Both the position numbers and the translations under genes were made by a program. Positions 18,734 to 28,224 of a DNA stretch of 64,000 bases are shown here, one piece after another (the stretch's first letter is position 1; every line of letters begins with the position of its first letter). Source of the DNA: an uncultured Bacteriovorax sp. (GTDB lineage Bacteria > Bdellovibrionota > Bacteriovoracia > Bacteriovoracales > Bacteriovoracaceae); contig CAMLMH010000005.1 in assembly GCA_946481315.1 (NCBI GenBank), positions 124,001 through 188,000 of the forward strand, given 5' to 3'. Below the pieces are notes generated by a model that did not search any database, was not told the origin of the DNA, and worked only from the letters and a program-made list of their open reading frames with translations.

Positions 18734-20668
18734 ATGAAGCAATGGGCAATACGGATATTAATGGGACTGCTGATTCTGTTCCTTCTGGCGGGAATCGGCG
18801 TCCTTCTTTTTGTTAAATCTACTCTGGATGAAACATCAATCGCGTTACTGGAAGAAAAGATCAATAAAACCTATGATCCCTTCACCACGCAGTTTCCCGA
18901 TACGGTTCTGGAAGAAGGATCAATTGTCAAAAAAGATGAATTGCAGAAATTTCATCTCTTTTCTGCAGACCGGACGCGTTTTCCGGATTTTCTGCAGAAT
19001 CTAAAAGATGAAGGCGGAGTGACGGAATTGCGAGAAGTCCCGGGTCTTCTGCAAATTAATCGTAAGATTATTTTTAAAAACCTGCTGGCCAATGACTGCG
19101 CTGAGCTCTACTGCTATCAGCACTATCTTCCGTTCGACTATACTCCTTCCATTTTCTGGCAAGGTCTGATCAGTGTTGAAGATAAACGCTATCTCGATCA
19201 TTTTGGAGTAGATCTAAAGTCTGTCTTTCGTGCCTTTGTTGCCAACATAAAGAGTATGCGCTTTGAACAGGGTGGATCAACCATTTCGCAGCAGCTGGTA
19301 AAAAATGTTTTTTTTACCAATGAAAAAACCTTTTCCCGCAAAATCAAAGAAATGATTGTCTCGGTTTATGTCGAGTCACGTTTTCCCAAAGAAAAAATTC
19401 TTGAAGCTTATCTTAATGAAGTTTATTGGGGAGCCTTACAGGGAATAAAAATAAAAGGTGTTTTTGCTGCCTCAGCCTTTTACTTCGGAAAAAAGCCCAG
19501 TGACATCACGGCTTTTGAAGGAGCCATACTAGTCGGTTTACTGAAAGGGCCCAGCTATTTTTCACCTTTAAAAAAAATTGAACGTCTTAAAGAAAGAGCG
19601 GAAATTGTATACGGTCAGCTTTTAGAAGAAAATTTCGTCCCCAATAATCCGGAAGTCGTATGGAAAAAAGCCGACTGGGATAAGTGGATTGAAGGCTTGA
19701 AAAAAGCGGAATCAGCACAGTATCATCAGTCAATCTGGCGCACGCTCAATGATCCTGAACCGACACTTTCTAACTATGAAAAGTTTGTTTTGATACAGAA
19801 AGTAGCGGACGTAAAAGCAAGAATCAAAGAGCGGTTCAATGATAAATTCAACACAGTTGATATCTCAGTCAAGGTAATGCTCGGACCGGTGAATGAAAAT
19901 GGCAATTTCAGTTATTACTCCAGAGTAGAGCGGAATAAGCATAAGGCCCTGCATAAAGAACAGCACCAGGTCGGAAGCACCATTAAGCCTATCGTTTACA
20001 GTGTCTTTCAGGACCTGGGACGCAATATGGGGGATTGGGTACCGACCAATGAAATACGGCTAAAACTTAACTCCGGTATTTGGTCGCCGAAAGAAGCACA
20101 TACTATCGCAGAACCTCAGGTGACAATGACTGAAGCTCTGCTTAAGTCCTATAACCGGCCATTGATTCATGTGACCCAGGAACTCACTTTTTTGGCAGTA
20201 GAAGAAAGGCTCAAGGTTTACTTTCCAGAGCTTCGATCTCCACTGGAGCAGTTCCCCTCTCAGCTTCTGGGCTCAATGGAGCTAAGTGTTGATGAATTGC
20301 GGAGTGCTTATTCTCAGTTTATTAAAGCGGAGTGCGCAAAAATAAAAAATAGCGAACGCTTCATGGATCAAAGTGTGCTGCAAATTTTAAGTGACCCCAA
20401 CCAGACCACTGTTGAAAGGACGGTTGATACCGTCATGCAAAAACTTCGCTTCTTCGGGAAAACCGGAACGTCCAACAATGGTTATGATAACTGGTATGTC
20501 GCATTTGACGGTAAAAACCTGACGATTATTTGGGTTGGCTACGAAGGCCAGCGAAAAACAAAATCTTTGGGACTCTACGGATCGAGTACGGCCTTTAATG
20601 TTTTTCAGAATTATTACCGGGACCGCGGCAAGCGTTTTCAACAATTCGGTTGTGACCTTATTAACTAA
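18734..20668 (+). CDS. bifunctional class A penicillin-binding protein
   Basis: About 644 residues from the ATG at 18734; the frame is open back to a TTG at 18662 with AGAGG ahead of it. A membrane anchor (core ILMGLLILFLLAGIGVLLF) precedes a GT51 glycosyltransferase domain with catalytic E149 in SVEDKRYLDHFG and the FEQGGSTISQQLVKN motif. The transpeptidase domain has S415-T-I-K418, S472-Y-N474 and K576-T-G-T. It polymerises and crosslinks peptidoglycan outside the cytoplasmic membrane. I prefer 18734 because the porin promoter occupies the upstream stretch, but that ATG lacks a clear ribosome-binding site. Confidence 0.85.
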   Translation: MKQWAIRILMGLLILFLLAGIGVLLFVKSTLDETSIALLEEKINKTYDPFTTQFPDTVLEEGSIVKKDELQKFHLFSADRTRFPDFLQNLKDEGGVTELREVPGLLQINRKIIFKNLLANDCAELYCYQHYLPFDYTPSIFWQGLISVEDKRYLDHFGVDLKSVFRAFVANIKSMRFEQGGSTISQQLVKNVFFTNEKTFSRKIKEMIVSVYVESRFPKEKILEAYLNEVYWGALQGIKIKGVFAASAFYFGKKPSDITAFEGAILVGLLKGPSYFSPLKKIERLKERAEIVYGQLLEENFVPNNPEVVWKKADWDKWIEGLKKAESAQYHQSIWRTLNDPEPTLSNYEKFVLIQKVADVKARIKERFNDKFNTVDISVKVMLGPVNENGNFSYYSRVERNKHKALHKEQHQVGSTIKPIVYSVFQDLGRNMGDWVPTNEIRLKLNSGIWSPKEAHTIAEPQVTMTEALLKSYNRPLIHVTQELTFLAVEERLKVYFPELRSPLEQFPSQLLGSMELSVDELRSAYSQFIKAECAKIKNSERFMDQSVLQILSDPNQTTVERTVDTVMQKLRFFGKTGTSNNGYDNWYVAFDGKNLTIIWVGYEGQRKTKSLGLYGSSTAFNVFQNYYRDRGKRFQQFGCDLIN

Positions 20669-20671
20669 CTC

Positions 20672-20700
20672 TTGCAAAAAAGAGCTCAAAAGCTTATATT
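20672..20700 (+). promoter_or_regulatory. candidate promoter of tRNA-Gln
   Basis: TTGCAA (20672-20677), 17 bases, TATATT (20695-20700), ending 16 bases before the tRNA. The downstream box sits in an AGCTTA/TAAGCT inverted repeat. Confidence 0.55.
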
Positions 20701-20716
20701 AAGCTCACGAATGCAT

Positions 20717-20791
20717 TGGGGTATCGACAAGTGGTAAGTCAGCAGATTTTGATTCTGCCATGCCTAGGTTCGAATCCTAGTACCCCAACCA
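20717..20791 (+). tRNA. tRNA-Gln (anticodon TTG)
   Basis: A full cloverleaf can be folded by eye: acceptor TGGGGTA with TACCCCA, anticodon stem GCAGA/TCTGC with loop TTTTGAT (anticodon TTG), T loop TTCGAAT, and an encoded CCA end at 20789-20791. A T run follows directly and could terminate transcription. The gene lies between the PBP gene and prs. Confidence 0.96.
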
Positions 20792-20828
20792 TTTTTTTTC
20801 CATCCATACACACTCGAGGAGGATCTTT

Positions 20829-21773
20829 TTGAAACGAATCGTTTTAGTTTCTGGGTCTTCAAATCAAACGCTCTCAAATCAGATTTCAGACTTTTTAGAT
20901 GTTCCGTTAGTTAATCCGCAATTAGTCCGGTTTGCTAATGGTGAAATTTTTTGCGAAATCGAAAAACATGTTCGGGGAGCTGATGTCTTTGTCATTCAGT
21001 CTACCAGTGCACCGGTCAATGATAACTTGATGGAGCTCTTGATTATGATCGATGCGCTTAAACGCGCTTCGGCTTCTTCCATTACGGCCGTCATTCCTTT
21101 TTACGGGTACGCCCGTCAGGACCGTAAAGCTTCACCCCGTACGCCGATTTCGGCGAAATTGGTCGCAGATATTTTAACTGTTGCAGGAGCCACCCGGGTA
21201 ATTACCATGGATCTGCACGCTGGCCAGATTCAGGGCTTTTTCAATATTCCTTTTGATAATATTTTCGCTTCTCCGGTTATTCTCAACTACATTAAAAAAG
21301 AAATTTTTTCTGATAATACAATCTTCGTTTCTCCTGATGCTGGCGGTGTAGAGCGCGTGCGCTTTTACGCTAAGAAATTAAACGCAGAAATTGCCATGAT
21401 CGATAAACGCCGCACGGGCAAAAACGTAGCTGAAGCTATGAACGTTGTCGGTAATGTTGAAGGAAAAGAATGTATCATCATCGACGATATGATCGATACT
21501 GCAGGAACACTGGTTGAAGCCTGCAAAGCTCTGAAGAAAAACGGAGCAACAAAAATTTATGCATTCGCCACTCACCCTGTGTTTTCTGATCCGGCCATCA
21601 AACGCATTAGTGAATGCGCTGAATTGGACCGAGTTATTGTGACAGATACAATCCCTCTCACTGAAACAGCAAAGAAGCTGGATAAAATCAAAGTACTTTC
21701 TACGGCTGAACTACTGGCTAAAGCTATTCACCGTACGTTTAATAACGATTCTGTCAGCTCGCTGTTTGTGTAA
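20829..21773 (+). CDS. prs: ribose-phosphate pyrophosphokinase
   Basis: A 314-residue enzyme making PRPP for nucleotide, histidine and NAD synthesis. The start codon is TTG with GAGGAGGA (20816-20823) at good spacing. Visible motifs are the N-terminal SGSSNQTLS, the metal-binding DLHAGQIQGFF, the flexible loop YARQDRKASPRTPISAK and the PRPP-binding site IIDDMIDTAGTLVEA. pth follows after three bases, a common gene pair. Confidence 0.96.
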   Translation: MKRIVLVSGSSNQTLSNQISDFLDVPLVNPQLVRFANGEIFCEIEKHVRGADVFVIQSTSAPVNDNLMELLIMIDALKRASASSITAVIPFYGYARQDRKASPRTPISAKLVADILTVAGATRVITMDLHAGQIQGFFNIPFDNIFASPVILNYIKKEIFSDNTIFVSPDAGGVERVRFYAKKLNAEIAMIDKRRTGKNVAEAMNVVGNVEGKECIIIDDMIDTAGTLVEACKALKKNGATKIYAFATHPVFSDPAIKRISECAELDRVIVTDTIPLTETAKKLDKIKVLSTAELLAKAIHRTFNNDSVSSLFV

Positions 21774-21776
21774 CTC

Positions 21777-22346
21777 ATGGACCGCCTGATCGTTGGCCTG
21801 GGGAATCCGGGCATTAAATATCAATACACACGTCACAATATTGGATGGGATGTTTTCGAAGAATTGTCCTTTGCCAATGAACTTCGCTGGACTGAAAAAT
21901 TCAAAGGACAGTATGCCGTTTATCAAAATGGATCAGATAAAATTTATTTCTTAAAACCGCAGACTTTCATGAATCTCTCCGGAGAAAGTGTTCAGCCACT
22001 GATGAATTTTTTTAAAATCCCAATGGAAAATATTTTGGTAGTGCATGATGAGCTCGATCTTCCTTTTGGAACCTTAGCTTTTAAAAAAGGAGGAGGCCTT
22101 GCTGGACATAACGGCTTAAAATCAATAGCCGCGCATCTCTCCACTCAGGATTTTAAACGTGTTCGATTAGGGATTGGAAGACCCCAGCACGGAGATGTTT
22201 CCAATTGGGTTCTCTCGGGGTATGAAGGAGAGGATAAAGCTTTTTTCAGACCGTTTCTTCAGGGTGCCGCAAAGGCACTGGAAGAATACATTAAGCTCGG
22301 TTTTGATAAAGCTTCATCAACATACAGTAAAAAGAAAATAGTTTAA
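21777..22346 (+). CDS. pth: peptidyl-tRNA hydrolase
   Basis: A 189-residue esterase that rescues tRNAs from peptidyl-tRNA dropped by ribosomes. The signature GLGNPGIKYQYTRHNIGW holds the catalytic histidine, followed by KPQTFMNLSGESV and the HDELDLPFGTLAFKKGG and AGHNGLKSI segments. The length is normal. It is translated just after prs, and ychF follows 18 bases later; pth-ychF adjacency is conserved in many bacteria. Confidence 0.96.
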   Translation: MDRLIVGLGNPGIKYQYTRHNIGWDVFEELSFANELRWTEKFKGQYAVYQNGSDKIYFLKPQTFMNLSGESVQPLMNFFKIPMENILVVHDELDLPFGTLAFKKGGGLAGHNGLKSIAAHLSTQDFKRVRLGIGRPQHGDVSNWVLSGYEGEDKAFFRPFLQGAAKALEEYIKLGFDKASSTYSKKKIV

Positions 22347-22364
22347 CGAAAAAGGAATCTTAAA

Positions 22365-23474
22365 ATGGGTTTAAATTGCGGTATCGTCGGCCTTCCAAAC
22401 GTAGGTAAATCTACGATTTTCTCAGCTATTACTTCAGCTCCGGCGGAAGCAGCAAATTATCCATTCTGTACTATTGAACCAAACGTAGGAATCGTGGCCG
22501 TTCACGATCCACGTATGAAAAAGATTGGCGACATTATCGGACCAGAAAAGATGATTTACACGACGGTTGAGTTCGTGGATATTGCCGGTCTCGTAAAAGG
22601 TGCTTCAAAGGGTGAAGGATTGGGGAATCAGTTCTTAGGTCACATTCGCGCAGTTAACGGCATTGTTCACGTAGTCCGTTGTTTTGAAGACAATGACATC
22701 ATTCACGTTCACGGCAAAGTAAACCCTAAAGACGATATCGAAACGATTAATTTAGAACTCGCCTTTGCAGATCTGGAAGTTGTTGAGAAGAAGTTGCAAA
22801 ACATTCCGAAGCTTTTAAAGTCGCAAAATAAAGAAGTTTTAACTGCGGCAAAAATTCAACTTCCACTGCTGGAAAAAATTAAAACGGAACTGGAAGCCGG
22901 TATTGCCGCCCGCAATTCTTCACTTTCAGACGAGGATAAAGCAGCACTTGAAGACCTGAATCTTATCACAATGAAAAAAGTCATTTATCTTTGTAATGTT
23001 GATGAAGAAGGACTGCAAAAAGACAATGATCACGTAAAGGCCGTTAAAGAATATGCTAAAAATGAAGGCTCAGAAGTCATGGTTATTTGCGGTAAGTTAG
23101 AATCAGAAATCGCATCCCTAGAAACGCTGGAGGAAAAAGCAGAATTTCTTGAAGCTGCCGGCATTGAAGAGTCAGGATTAGATAAACTGACCCGCGCTGC
23201 TTACAACATGCTGGGACTTAAAACTTATTTCACGGCCGGTGTAAAAGAAGTCCGCGCCTGGACGTTTCATGATGGAATGAAAGCTCCGCAATGTGCCGGC
23301 ATCATCCATACGGATTTCGAGCGCGGATTCATCAAAGCAGAAGTCTTCCACTACAATGATCTTATTCAGTATGGCTCAGAAGCGAAAGTGAAAGAAGCCG
23401 GAAAATTCAGAGTAGAAGGAAAAGAGTATGTCGTAAAAGACGGCGACATTATGCACTTTCGATTTAACGTTTAA
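22365..23474 (+). CDS. ychF: redox-regulated ATPase/translation-associated P-loop protein YchF
   Basis: A 369-residue Obg-family P-loop protein that binds ATP in preference to GTP and associates with ribosomes. The G1 motif GLPNVGKST is at about residues 9-17, and DIAGLVKGASKGEGLGNQFL gives the switch region. A coiled coil at about 120-200 precedes the C-terminal TGS domain, which carries KAPQCAGIIHTDFERGFIKA and ends near DIMHFRFNV. It ends the tRNA-prs-pth-ychF run at a strong terminator. Confidence 0.96.
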   Translation: MGLNCGIVGLPNVGKSTIFSAITSAPAEAANYPFCTIEPNVGIVAVHDPRMKKIGDIIGPEKMIYTTVEFVDIAGLVKGASKGEGLGNQFLGHIRAVNGIVHVVRCFEDNDIIHVHGKVNPKDDIETINLELAFADLEVVEKKLQNIPKLLKSQNKEVLTAAKIQLPLLEKIKTELEAGIAARNSSLSDEDKAALEDLNLITMKKVIYLCNVDEEGLQKDNDHVKAVKEYAKNEGSEVMVICGKLESEIASLETLEEKAEFLEAAGIEESGLDKLTRAAYNMLGLKTYFTAGVKEVRAWTFHDGMKAPQCAGIIHTDFERGFIKAEVFHYNDLIQYGSEAKVKEAGKFRVEGKEYVVKDGDIMHFRFNV

Positions 23475-23479
23475 ACGAA

Positions 23480-23510
23480 AAGCCCGGTTTGTTTACCGGG
23501 CTTTTTTTTT
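23480..23510. terminator. rho-independent terminator after ychF
   Basis: A nine-base stem AAGCCCGGT (23480-23488) / ACCGGGCTT (23495-23503) with a six-base loop and a long T run. It also lies directly after the convergent transglycosylase gene and may serve it less efficiently. Confidence 0.9.
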
Positions 23511-23517
23511 GTCTTTT

Positions 23518-25608
23518 TTAACGGGGTTGATTGTCGACAACTTTAAAAGTCTGATCTAACGGAGTGGACAAGGTCGACTTATTGGAAAGCAGTGAATAGA
23601 AAAACTTATTACGATAGATAAGTTTCACGTAGTTTCTCGTTTCTTCATAGGGAATAGATTCAATAGTCGCTAGCGGGTCATCGTTTCTGAAAATCTCTTT
23701 TCTCCAGCGATCAATACGGTTTTCACCGGCATTATAAGAAGCAAGAGCAAAAATGAGATTGCCATCAAAACGAGTGATTAATTGACGAAGGTATTTAACA
23801 CCAATAGAAACATTGATTTTCGGATCCTGAAGTTGTTTCACTTTAACTCTCTTGTTAAAGCGTTTCGCTGTCTCAGGCATTAACTGCATTAAGCCGCGTG
23901 CACCAACTCGGGATGTAGCTTCCGGATTAAACGCCGACTCCTGACGAATTAGAGAAATAATAATTAAAGGATCGAGATTTTCAGAATATTTCTCAATTGT
24001 GTCCAGATAGCTTGTAGGAAACACATATTTAATCAGCTTATAGTTCAGGCTTAAAGAGTTCTCACCCAGCGACTCCTGAAAAACTTTGAAAGATGAAATA
24101 TATTTTTTCTGAGAGTGCAGCAATCGAATAAGATTCAATACTATGAACTCTTTGTGTTCATTGGCAGAGATTTTCTTTGCCAGTTCGGCATTTTTAAAAG
24201 TCTCGTCTTTAGTCATAGACTGAATTTGTCGCATTTCCAGGGTGGAGAAACGTTCATGACCTAACGTCGACCAGACGGCTAACCGGCGAAGAGCATTTTG
24301 CAGCATCTCACTTGTCTCGCTGACTTTAAAGTCTGAATTGGATTCTTTGGCAATAAGTTTGGCCAGTATTTCCTGATCAGATGTACCCTTCTGAAGTGTG
24401 GCCAGTTCTTTCAGTGAAATGATGGAGTAAAAAGAATAGGGAGATGAACTCACAATCTTGTTAAAATAATTGATTGCTTTTTTTGTGTCGCCGTTTTTTA
24501 AAACGGAGTAAGCAATCCAGTATTTTAATTTGGAGTCATGTTGATCAAAAGATTTTTCCAGTGAATTTTTATCAATGACTGCTTTCATTGATTTATAGTC
24601 TTTATTAATCAGATGAGGCCAAAGCAGATAGAACAAAGCCTCGGATGTCTCTTCTTTTGGCGCTATAGAGCGGGCAAGATTAAAAACGTCAATTGCATCA
24701 GCGTCTCGTCCTTTGTAGAAAAGAGCTTTTGCCACCAGAGTTGTACCAACCCAGGCCCTGTTTTCATCAATAAATTTTTTGTTTTTATTAAAGAACCCAA
24801 TTGCTGAGACAATGGTTCCTTTAGCTTGTGCCGTTTCACCTTTTTCTGCCAGGTCTTTTGCCTCTTTAGCCAGCTTAGAAAACTCTTCCTGAAAATAACT
24901 TCCGGAGTTGTTATCCAGGTGAGGATTGCTTAATAAAAATTTATTCAGATTAGTACTTATGTGCAGATTAACTAAAAGCGCCGAGCTGGGTTTAATTTTA
25001 TATTCTACAAATTTTTCAGTAAGAATGTTGGACAGTTTTTCATGTTCAGCTTTGTTGGCCTTAAAATGCTTTAAAAATGCAGCCACTTCCGACTGGTTTT
25101 CACCGTAGACATAAAAAGGGGCAGCCTCTTTAAAATAATTAAGATCGCGGGTTGAGAAATTGATGTTTGAAGAAAATTTTCTTAGATTTTTAAGAAACAG
25201 ATAGCGACAATATTTATCTACGGTGATGTCCAGACGATGCAGCAAGTTTTCAGTTGTTTCATTAACTGTCTTTTCCTGAATAGTGCAGTTTTGGTAAAAA
25301 CTGTCCTGATCCTTTATTTCAACAACCGCATTGAGCCGGTTGATAAACGGAATCAGATTATCAAATGAATGAACTTTAGAGCGAAAGTGAGAGAATCGCT
25401 GAACATCAGTTTTCTTCAGTTCATTTTTTTGAAGAGAATTAAAGAGCTCCACCAGCTCAGTACCAATTTCCATATCTGTCGGTGAATAATTCAGCCTGAA
25501 AGGTACGTCTTCGGCCATTGCAACTGAAGCAAAGTTTAAATTCGGACTAGCAATGGCTACCGATAAATAGCATGTGGTTAGGGCCGTAAGAGTCACTAGC
25601 CTTAACAT
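23518..25608 (-). CDS. soluble lytic murein transglycosylase (Slt-like)
   Basis: About 696 residues. The start is set at 25608, where GGAGGT lies six bases upstream and a signal peptide begins (MLRLVTLTALTTCYLSVAIA); the frame is open further upstream but that part is unlikely to be translated. A long helical superhelix with TPR-like repeats leads to a C-terminal SLT domain with the catalytic glutamate in RQESAFNP, then GARGLMQLMPETAKR and ALASYNAGENRIDRW. These enzymes cleave glycan strands to 1,6-anhydro-muropeptides in the periplasm. Such products could feed the amgK-murU salvage pair elsewhere in the window (inference). Confidence 0.9.
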   Translation of the reverse strand: MLRLVTLTALTTCYLSVAIASPNLNFASVAMAEDVPFRLNYSPTDMEIGTELVELFNSLQKNELKKTDVQRFSHFRSKVHSFDNLIPFINRLNAVVEIKDQDSFYQNCTIQEKTVNETTENLLHRLDITVDKYCRYLFLKNLRKFSSNINFSTRDLNYFKEAAPFYVYGENQSEVAAFLKHFKANKAEHEKLSNILTEKFVEYKIKPSSALLVNLHISTNLNKFLLSNPHLDNNSGSYFQEEFSKLAKEAKDLAEKGETAQAKGTIVSAIGFFNKNKKFIDENRAWVGTTLVAKALFYKGRDADAIDVFNLARSIAPKEETSEALFYLLWPHLINKDYKSMKAVIDKNSLEKSFDQHDSKLKYWIAYSVLKNGDTKKAINYFNKIVSSSPYSFYSIISLKELATLQKGTSDQEILAKLIAKESNSDFKVSETSEMLQNALRRLAVWSTLGHERFSTLEMRQIQSMTKDETFKNAELAKKISANEHKEFIVLNLIRLLHSQKKYISSFKVFQESLGENSLSLNYKLIKYVFPTSYLDTIEKYSENLDPLIIISLIRQESAFNPEATSRVGARGLMQLMPETAKRFNKRVKVKQLQDPKINVSIGVKYLRQLITRFDGNLIFALASYNAGENRIDRWRKEIFRNDDPLATIESIPYEETRNYVKLIYRNKFFYSLLSNKSTLSTPLDQTFKVVDNQPR

Positions 25609-25639
25609 ATGGGACCTCCGTGTCCTCGAGCGGAAAAAA

Positions 25640-26206
25640 CTAATTTTTGTTCGTAAATCTCTCTTGTATCTCAGAGAGCCGAGACGAAATCTCATTCAGC
25701 ACAACCCGCTTGTCGTTAGGTACGACCATACTGAGATTGTTAATATAAGAATTCACTTCACTTAAATAAACCAGGTCACTTTTATAGCCATCTTCAATGT
25801 GTTCGATAGTGTGGTTAATATCTTCAGCAACATCCTGAAAAAAATCACCTTTTCTAAAAAACAACTTTCCGGGATTTAGTCCTTCACGGATGGCCCTTAA
25901 GTGCTTCTGTAATTTATACAACGGCCCGGCGATTTTGTGAGAAAAGAAAACGCAGGCAAAAAAGGTAAGGCAAGTAAATCCAAGGTGTAAGCCTAAAAGA
26001 AAATAAATAAGTAAGTCGCGCTTTTTGCTATAGTGCATAGCGATCTCAGGGTTCTTAATGGAAAAGTGTGCAATGATTGTGTCCAGTAACTGATAAACAG
26101 TGAAGGGGTAAATCAAACTGGTGATAAATACTAAGGCACAGACGTAAAGGCTCAGCTGTATCTGGAATTTTGGATTTATCAGGTATATTTTTCTACTGTA
26201 AGACAC
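25640..26206 (-). CDS. two-helix membrane protein with HAMP-like domain, no output domain
   Basis: A 188-residue protein with two membrane helices (about residues 15-42 and 68-92), a short periplasmic loop between them, and a cytoplasmic HAMP-like segment beginning SHKIAGPLYKLQKHLRAIREG, then a helical tail to the end. HAMP domains normally pass signals to a kinase, cyclase or chemotaxis domain, but none is attached here. It may partner another receptor, or modulate signalling by forming mixed dimers (inference). It lies 31 bases upstream of the transglycosylase gene on the same strand. Confidence 0.65.
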   Translation of the reverse strand: MSYSRKIYLINPKFQIQLSLYVCALVFITSLIYPFTVYQLLDTIIAHFSIKNPEIAMHYSKKRDLLIYFLLGLHLGFTCLTFFACVFFSHKIAGPLYKLQKHLRAIREGLNPGKLFFRKGDFFQDVAEDINHTIEHIEDGYKSDLVYLSEVNSYINNLSMVVPNDKRVVLNEISSRLSEIQERFTNKN

Positions 26207-26334
26207 ATAATCCCCTGGGAGCCGAGAGTCACTTGGAAGTCCTTTTATTTTAAAGTAAAGCGTCGCTACTTTCTATCATTTTCTATAGGGAAAATTGTAT
26301 CCGATAAAGCTGCTCAAACTTTGCCAGAAAGTCT

Positions 26335-26363
26335 TTAACAAAGCTTCCAGGCCGGGGTATAAC
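26335..26363 (+). promoter_or_regulatory. sigma-70 promoter of the mrp gene
   Basis: TTAACA (26335-26340), 17 bases, TATAAC (26358-26363), each five of six to consensus. Transcription should start near 26370, about 38 bases before the chosen ATG. Confidence 0.7.
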
Positions 26364-26407
26364 CTAAAAGCTAAATTCAAATGATTACCACAGCAAGGAG
26401 GAGCATA

Positions 26408-27589
26408 ATGAGCTCTCAGGAAAATATTCAAAAAACACTCGAACTGCTTGTTAACCCAAACACCGGCCGAACATTAAAAGAAGAAGGAAGAATTGTCGAA
26501 ATAAAAGCCGATCAAAATGAACTGTTGTTTAAATATAAACGTGACGGGATTTCACCGGAACAAAAAAAAGGAATTGAAGCCCAGATCGTGAATCATTTTA
26601 AAGACACTTATACGGCTGATCAAATCACAGTCCTGACTATTTCCGAAAACTCCCAGGATGTCTTTGCCAATAAAACATTTACTGCTTCTAAACCAGCAGT
26701 TCAGAATCAAAGCGCCCAGATCAAAACAGGGCATGGTCCTGCAGGGGCAAATAAAAAACGAGTGGCAAATGCCAAAAAAGTTATTGCTGTTTCCAGTTGT
26801 AAAGGGGGAGTCGGAAAGTCGACCGTTTCAGTCAACCTCGCTTTCGCTCTTAAAAATCTGGGTAAAAAAGTGGGATTATTGGATGCCGATATCTACGGTC
26901 CATCAATGCCGATGCTTCTTAATCACCGCAATACAAAACCAGGAGCTACTCCAGAAAAAAAAATTATGCCAGTTGATGCTTACGGAATCCCGTTCATCAG
27001 CTTTGGTCTTTTTATCAATGAAAAAGATCCTGTTATCTGGCGAGGGCCAATGTTAGGCGGTGTGCTTAACCAGTTTCTTTTCGATGTAGCCTGGCCAGAG
27101 CTTGATTATTTGATCATCGATCTTCCGCCGGGAACAGGTGATATGCAACTGTCTATGGTTCAGGCAACTGAAGTTGATGGAGCTGTTGTTGTCTCTACAC
27201 CTCAGGAAATTGCTGTACTTGATTCTAAAAAGGGTCTTGCCATGTTCAACCAGGTTAAAATTCCAGTCCTGGGCATGATTGAAAATATGAGCTACTTCGC
27301 ACCAGACGATGCACCAACAAAAAAATACTACATTTTTGGAGAAGGGGGAGTGAAAAAGGCTGCAGATGAACTCAACGTTAACCTGCTTTCGGAAATCCCG
27401 ATGGAAATGGCCTTGCGGGAAGCTTCGGACAAAGGACAGCCGTACATGAACGAGAAGAAATATGAAGGGCGTCCGGTATGGAACGCCTATATGAACCTGG
27501 CAAAAAACATCGACGCTTGTTTCAGCAACGATCCCAATGCGAAACTAGAAGGTGAATCTAAAGGTTTTTTTAAAAGACTTTTTTCGTAG
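26408..27589 (+). CDS. Mrp/NBP35-family iron-sulfur cluster carrier ATPase
   Basis: About 393 residues. The start is 26408, since AAGGAGG at 26395-26401 lies six bases before it; the ATG at 26381 is upstream of that site. The N-terminal MIP18/DUF59-like domain is followed by a deviant Walker A motif, SCKGGVGKST, then DADIYGPSMP, LPPGTGD and the segment ENMSYFAPDDAPTKKYYIFG. In classical Mrp the last segment carries CxxC for the cluster; here no cysteine is present, as in some other phyla. It likely delivers Fe-S clusters to apoproteins in the cytoplasm, by a mode not visible here. Confidence 0.9.
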   Translation: MSSQENIQKTLELLVNPNTGRTLKEEGRIVEIKADQNELLFKYKRDGISPEQKKGIEAQIVNHFKDTYTADQITVLTISENSQDVFANKTFTASKPAVQNQSAQIKTGHGPAGANKKRVANAKKVIAVSSCKGGVGKSTVSVNLAFALKNLGKKVGLLDADIYGPSMPMLLNHRNTKPGATPEKKIMPVDAYGIPFISFGLFINEKDPVIWRGPMLGGVLNQFLFDVAWPELDYLIIDLPPGTGDMQLSMVQATEVDGAVVVSTPQEIAVLDSKKGLAMFNQVKIPVLGMIENMSYFAPDDAPTKKYYIFGEGGVKKAADELNVNLLSEIPMEMALREASDKGQPYMNEKKYEGRPVWNAYMNLAKNIDACFSNDPNAKLEGESKGFFKRLFS

Positions 27590-27610
27590 GATCGGGCTTA
27601 ATAAAATTAT

Positions 27611-28150
27611 ATGGCTAACTTGATTGAGGTTTTGAAAGAGCAGTCCTCATTTGGATTCACGGGCAAAGTGAATATGCTTTCCCGTGACAATGGCCAGTTT
27701 CTGGGTGTTATCTATCAACAAGACGGTCTCATCGTCGGAGCTCAGATCAAAGAACTCAAAGGCAAAAAAGCGCTATTTAATATGATCTTTGCCGATGTTG
27801 ACTCCAATGAAGATTTTCGCTTTATCGTTGAGCCTGAACTTATAAGCACTGACCACGTTCAGATGAAAATTCCCTTCGACGATTTAAAAGGTGAGGCTCA
27901 AAAACTTTATTCCCAATATCTCACAGCTAAAAAATTACGTCCGGCCCCCACGCTGAAACTGGTCATTGACCCGGAAATCATTGTCTCCAAAGAAGAGATT
28001 TCAGCAGAAGAATTTGATGTGCTCTCAGTCATCACTGAATACTGCAAGGTCTCAGACATTTATAAGTACTGCAAACTCATGGACTTTGAAATCACCAATG
28101 CCCTCGTCTCTCTTCGGAAAAAAAAGGCAATCAAGGTTTTTCAAAACTAA
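27611..28150 (+). CDS. DUF4388 (PATAN-type) protein
   Basis: A 179-residue protein whose N-terminal half (SSFGFTGKVNMLSRDNGQFL, then VIYQQDGLIVGAQ) matches DUF4388, a domain common in Deltaproteobacteria-like and Bdellovibrionota signalling proteins and often linked to response regulators or gliding. The C-terminal half (about 110-179) looks like a small winged-helix-type fold (EFDVLSVITEYCKVSDIYKY), but this is weaker. It follows mrp by 21 bases and may be co-transcribed. Confidence 0.65.
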   Translation: MANLIEVLKEQSSFGFTGKVNMLSRDNGQFLGVIYQQDGLIVGAQIKELKGKKALFNMIFADVDSNEDFRFIVEPELISTDHVQMKIPFDDLKGEAQKLYSQYLTAKKLRPAPTLKLVIDPEIIVSKEEISAEEFDVLSVITEYCKVSDIYKYCKLMDFEITNALVSLRKKKAIKVFQN

Positions 28151-28224
28151 GTTTTTCTTATAAAATTTGATCCAAATTATAGACCTTTGTGACACGTACC
28201 TCATTATCACTCGCTGGAGACCCA

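Noticed and set aside
20683..20710. AGCTTA/TAAGCT inverted repeat ahead of tRNA-Gln as an operator
   Set aside because: It is short and A/T-rich and overlaps an ordinary promoter; likely chance.
25609..25695. Extended start of the lytic transglycosylase
   Set aside because: GGAGGT and the signal peptide place the start at 25608.
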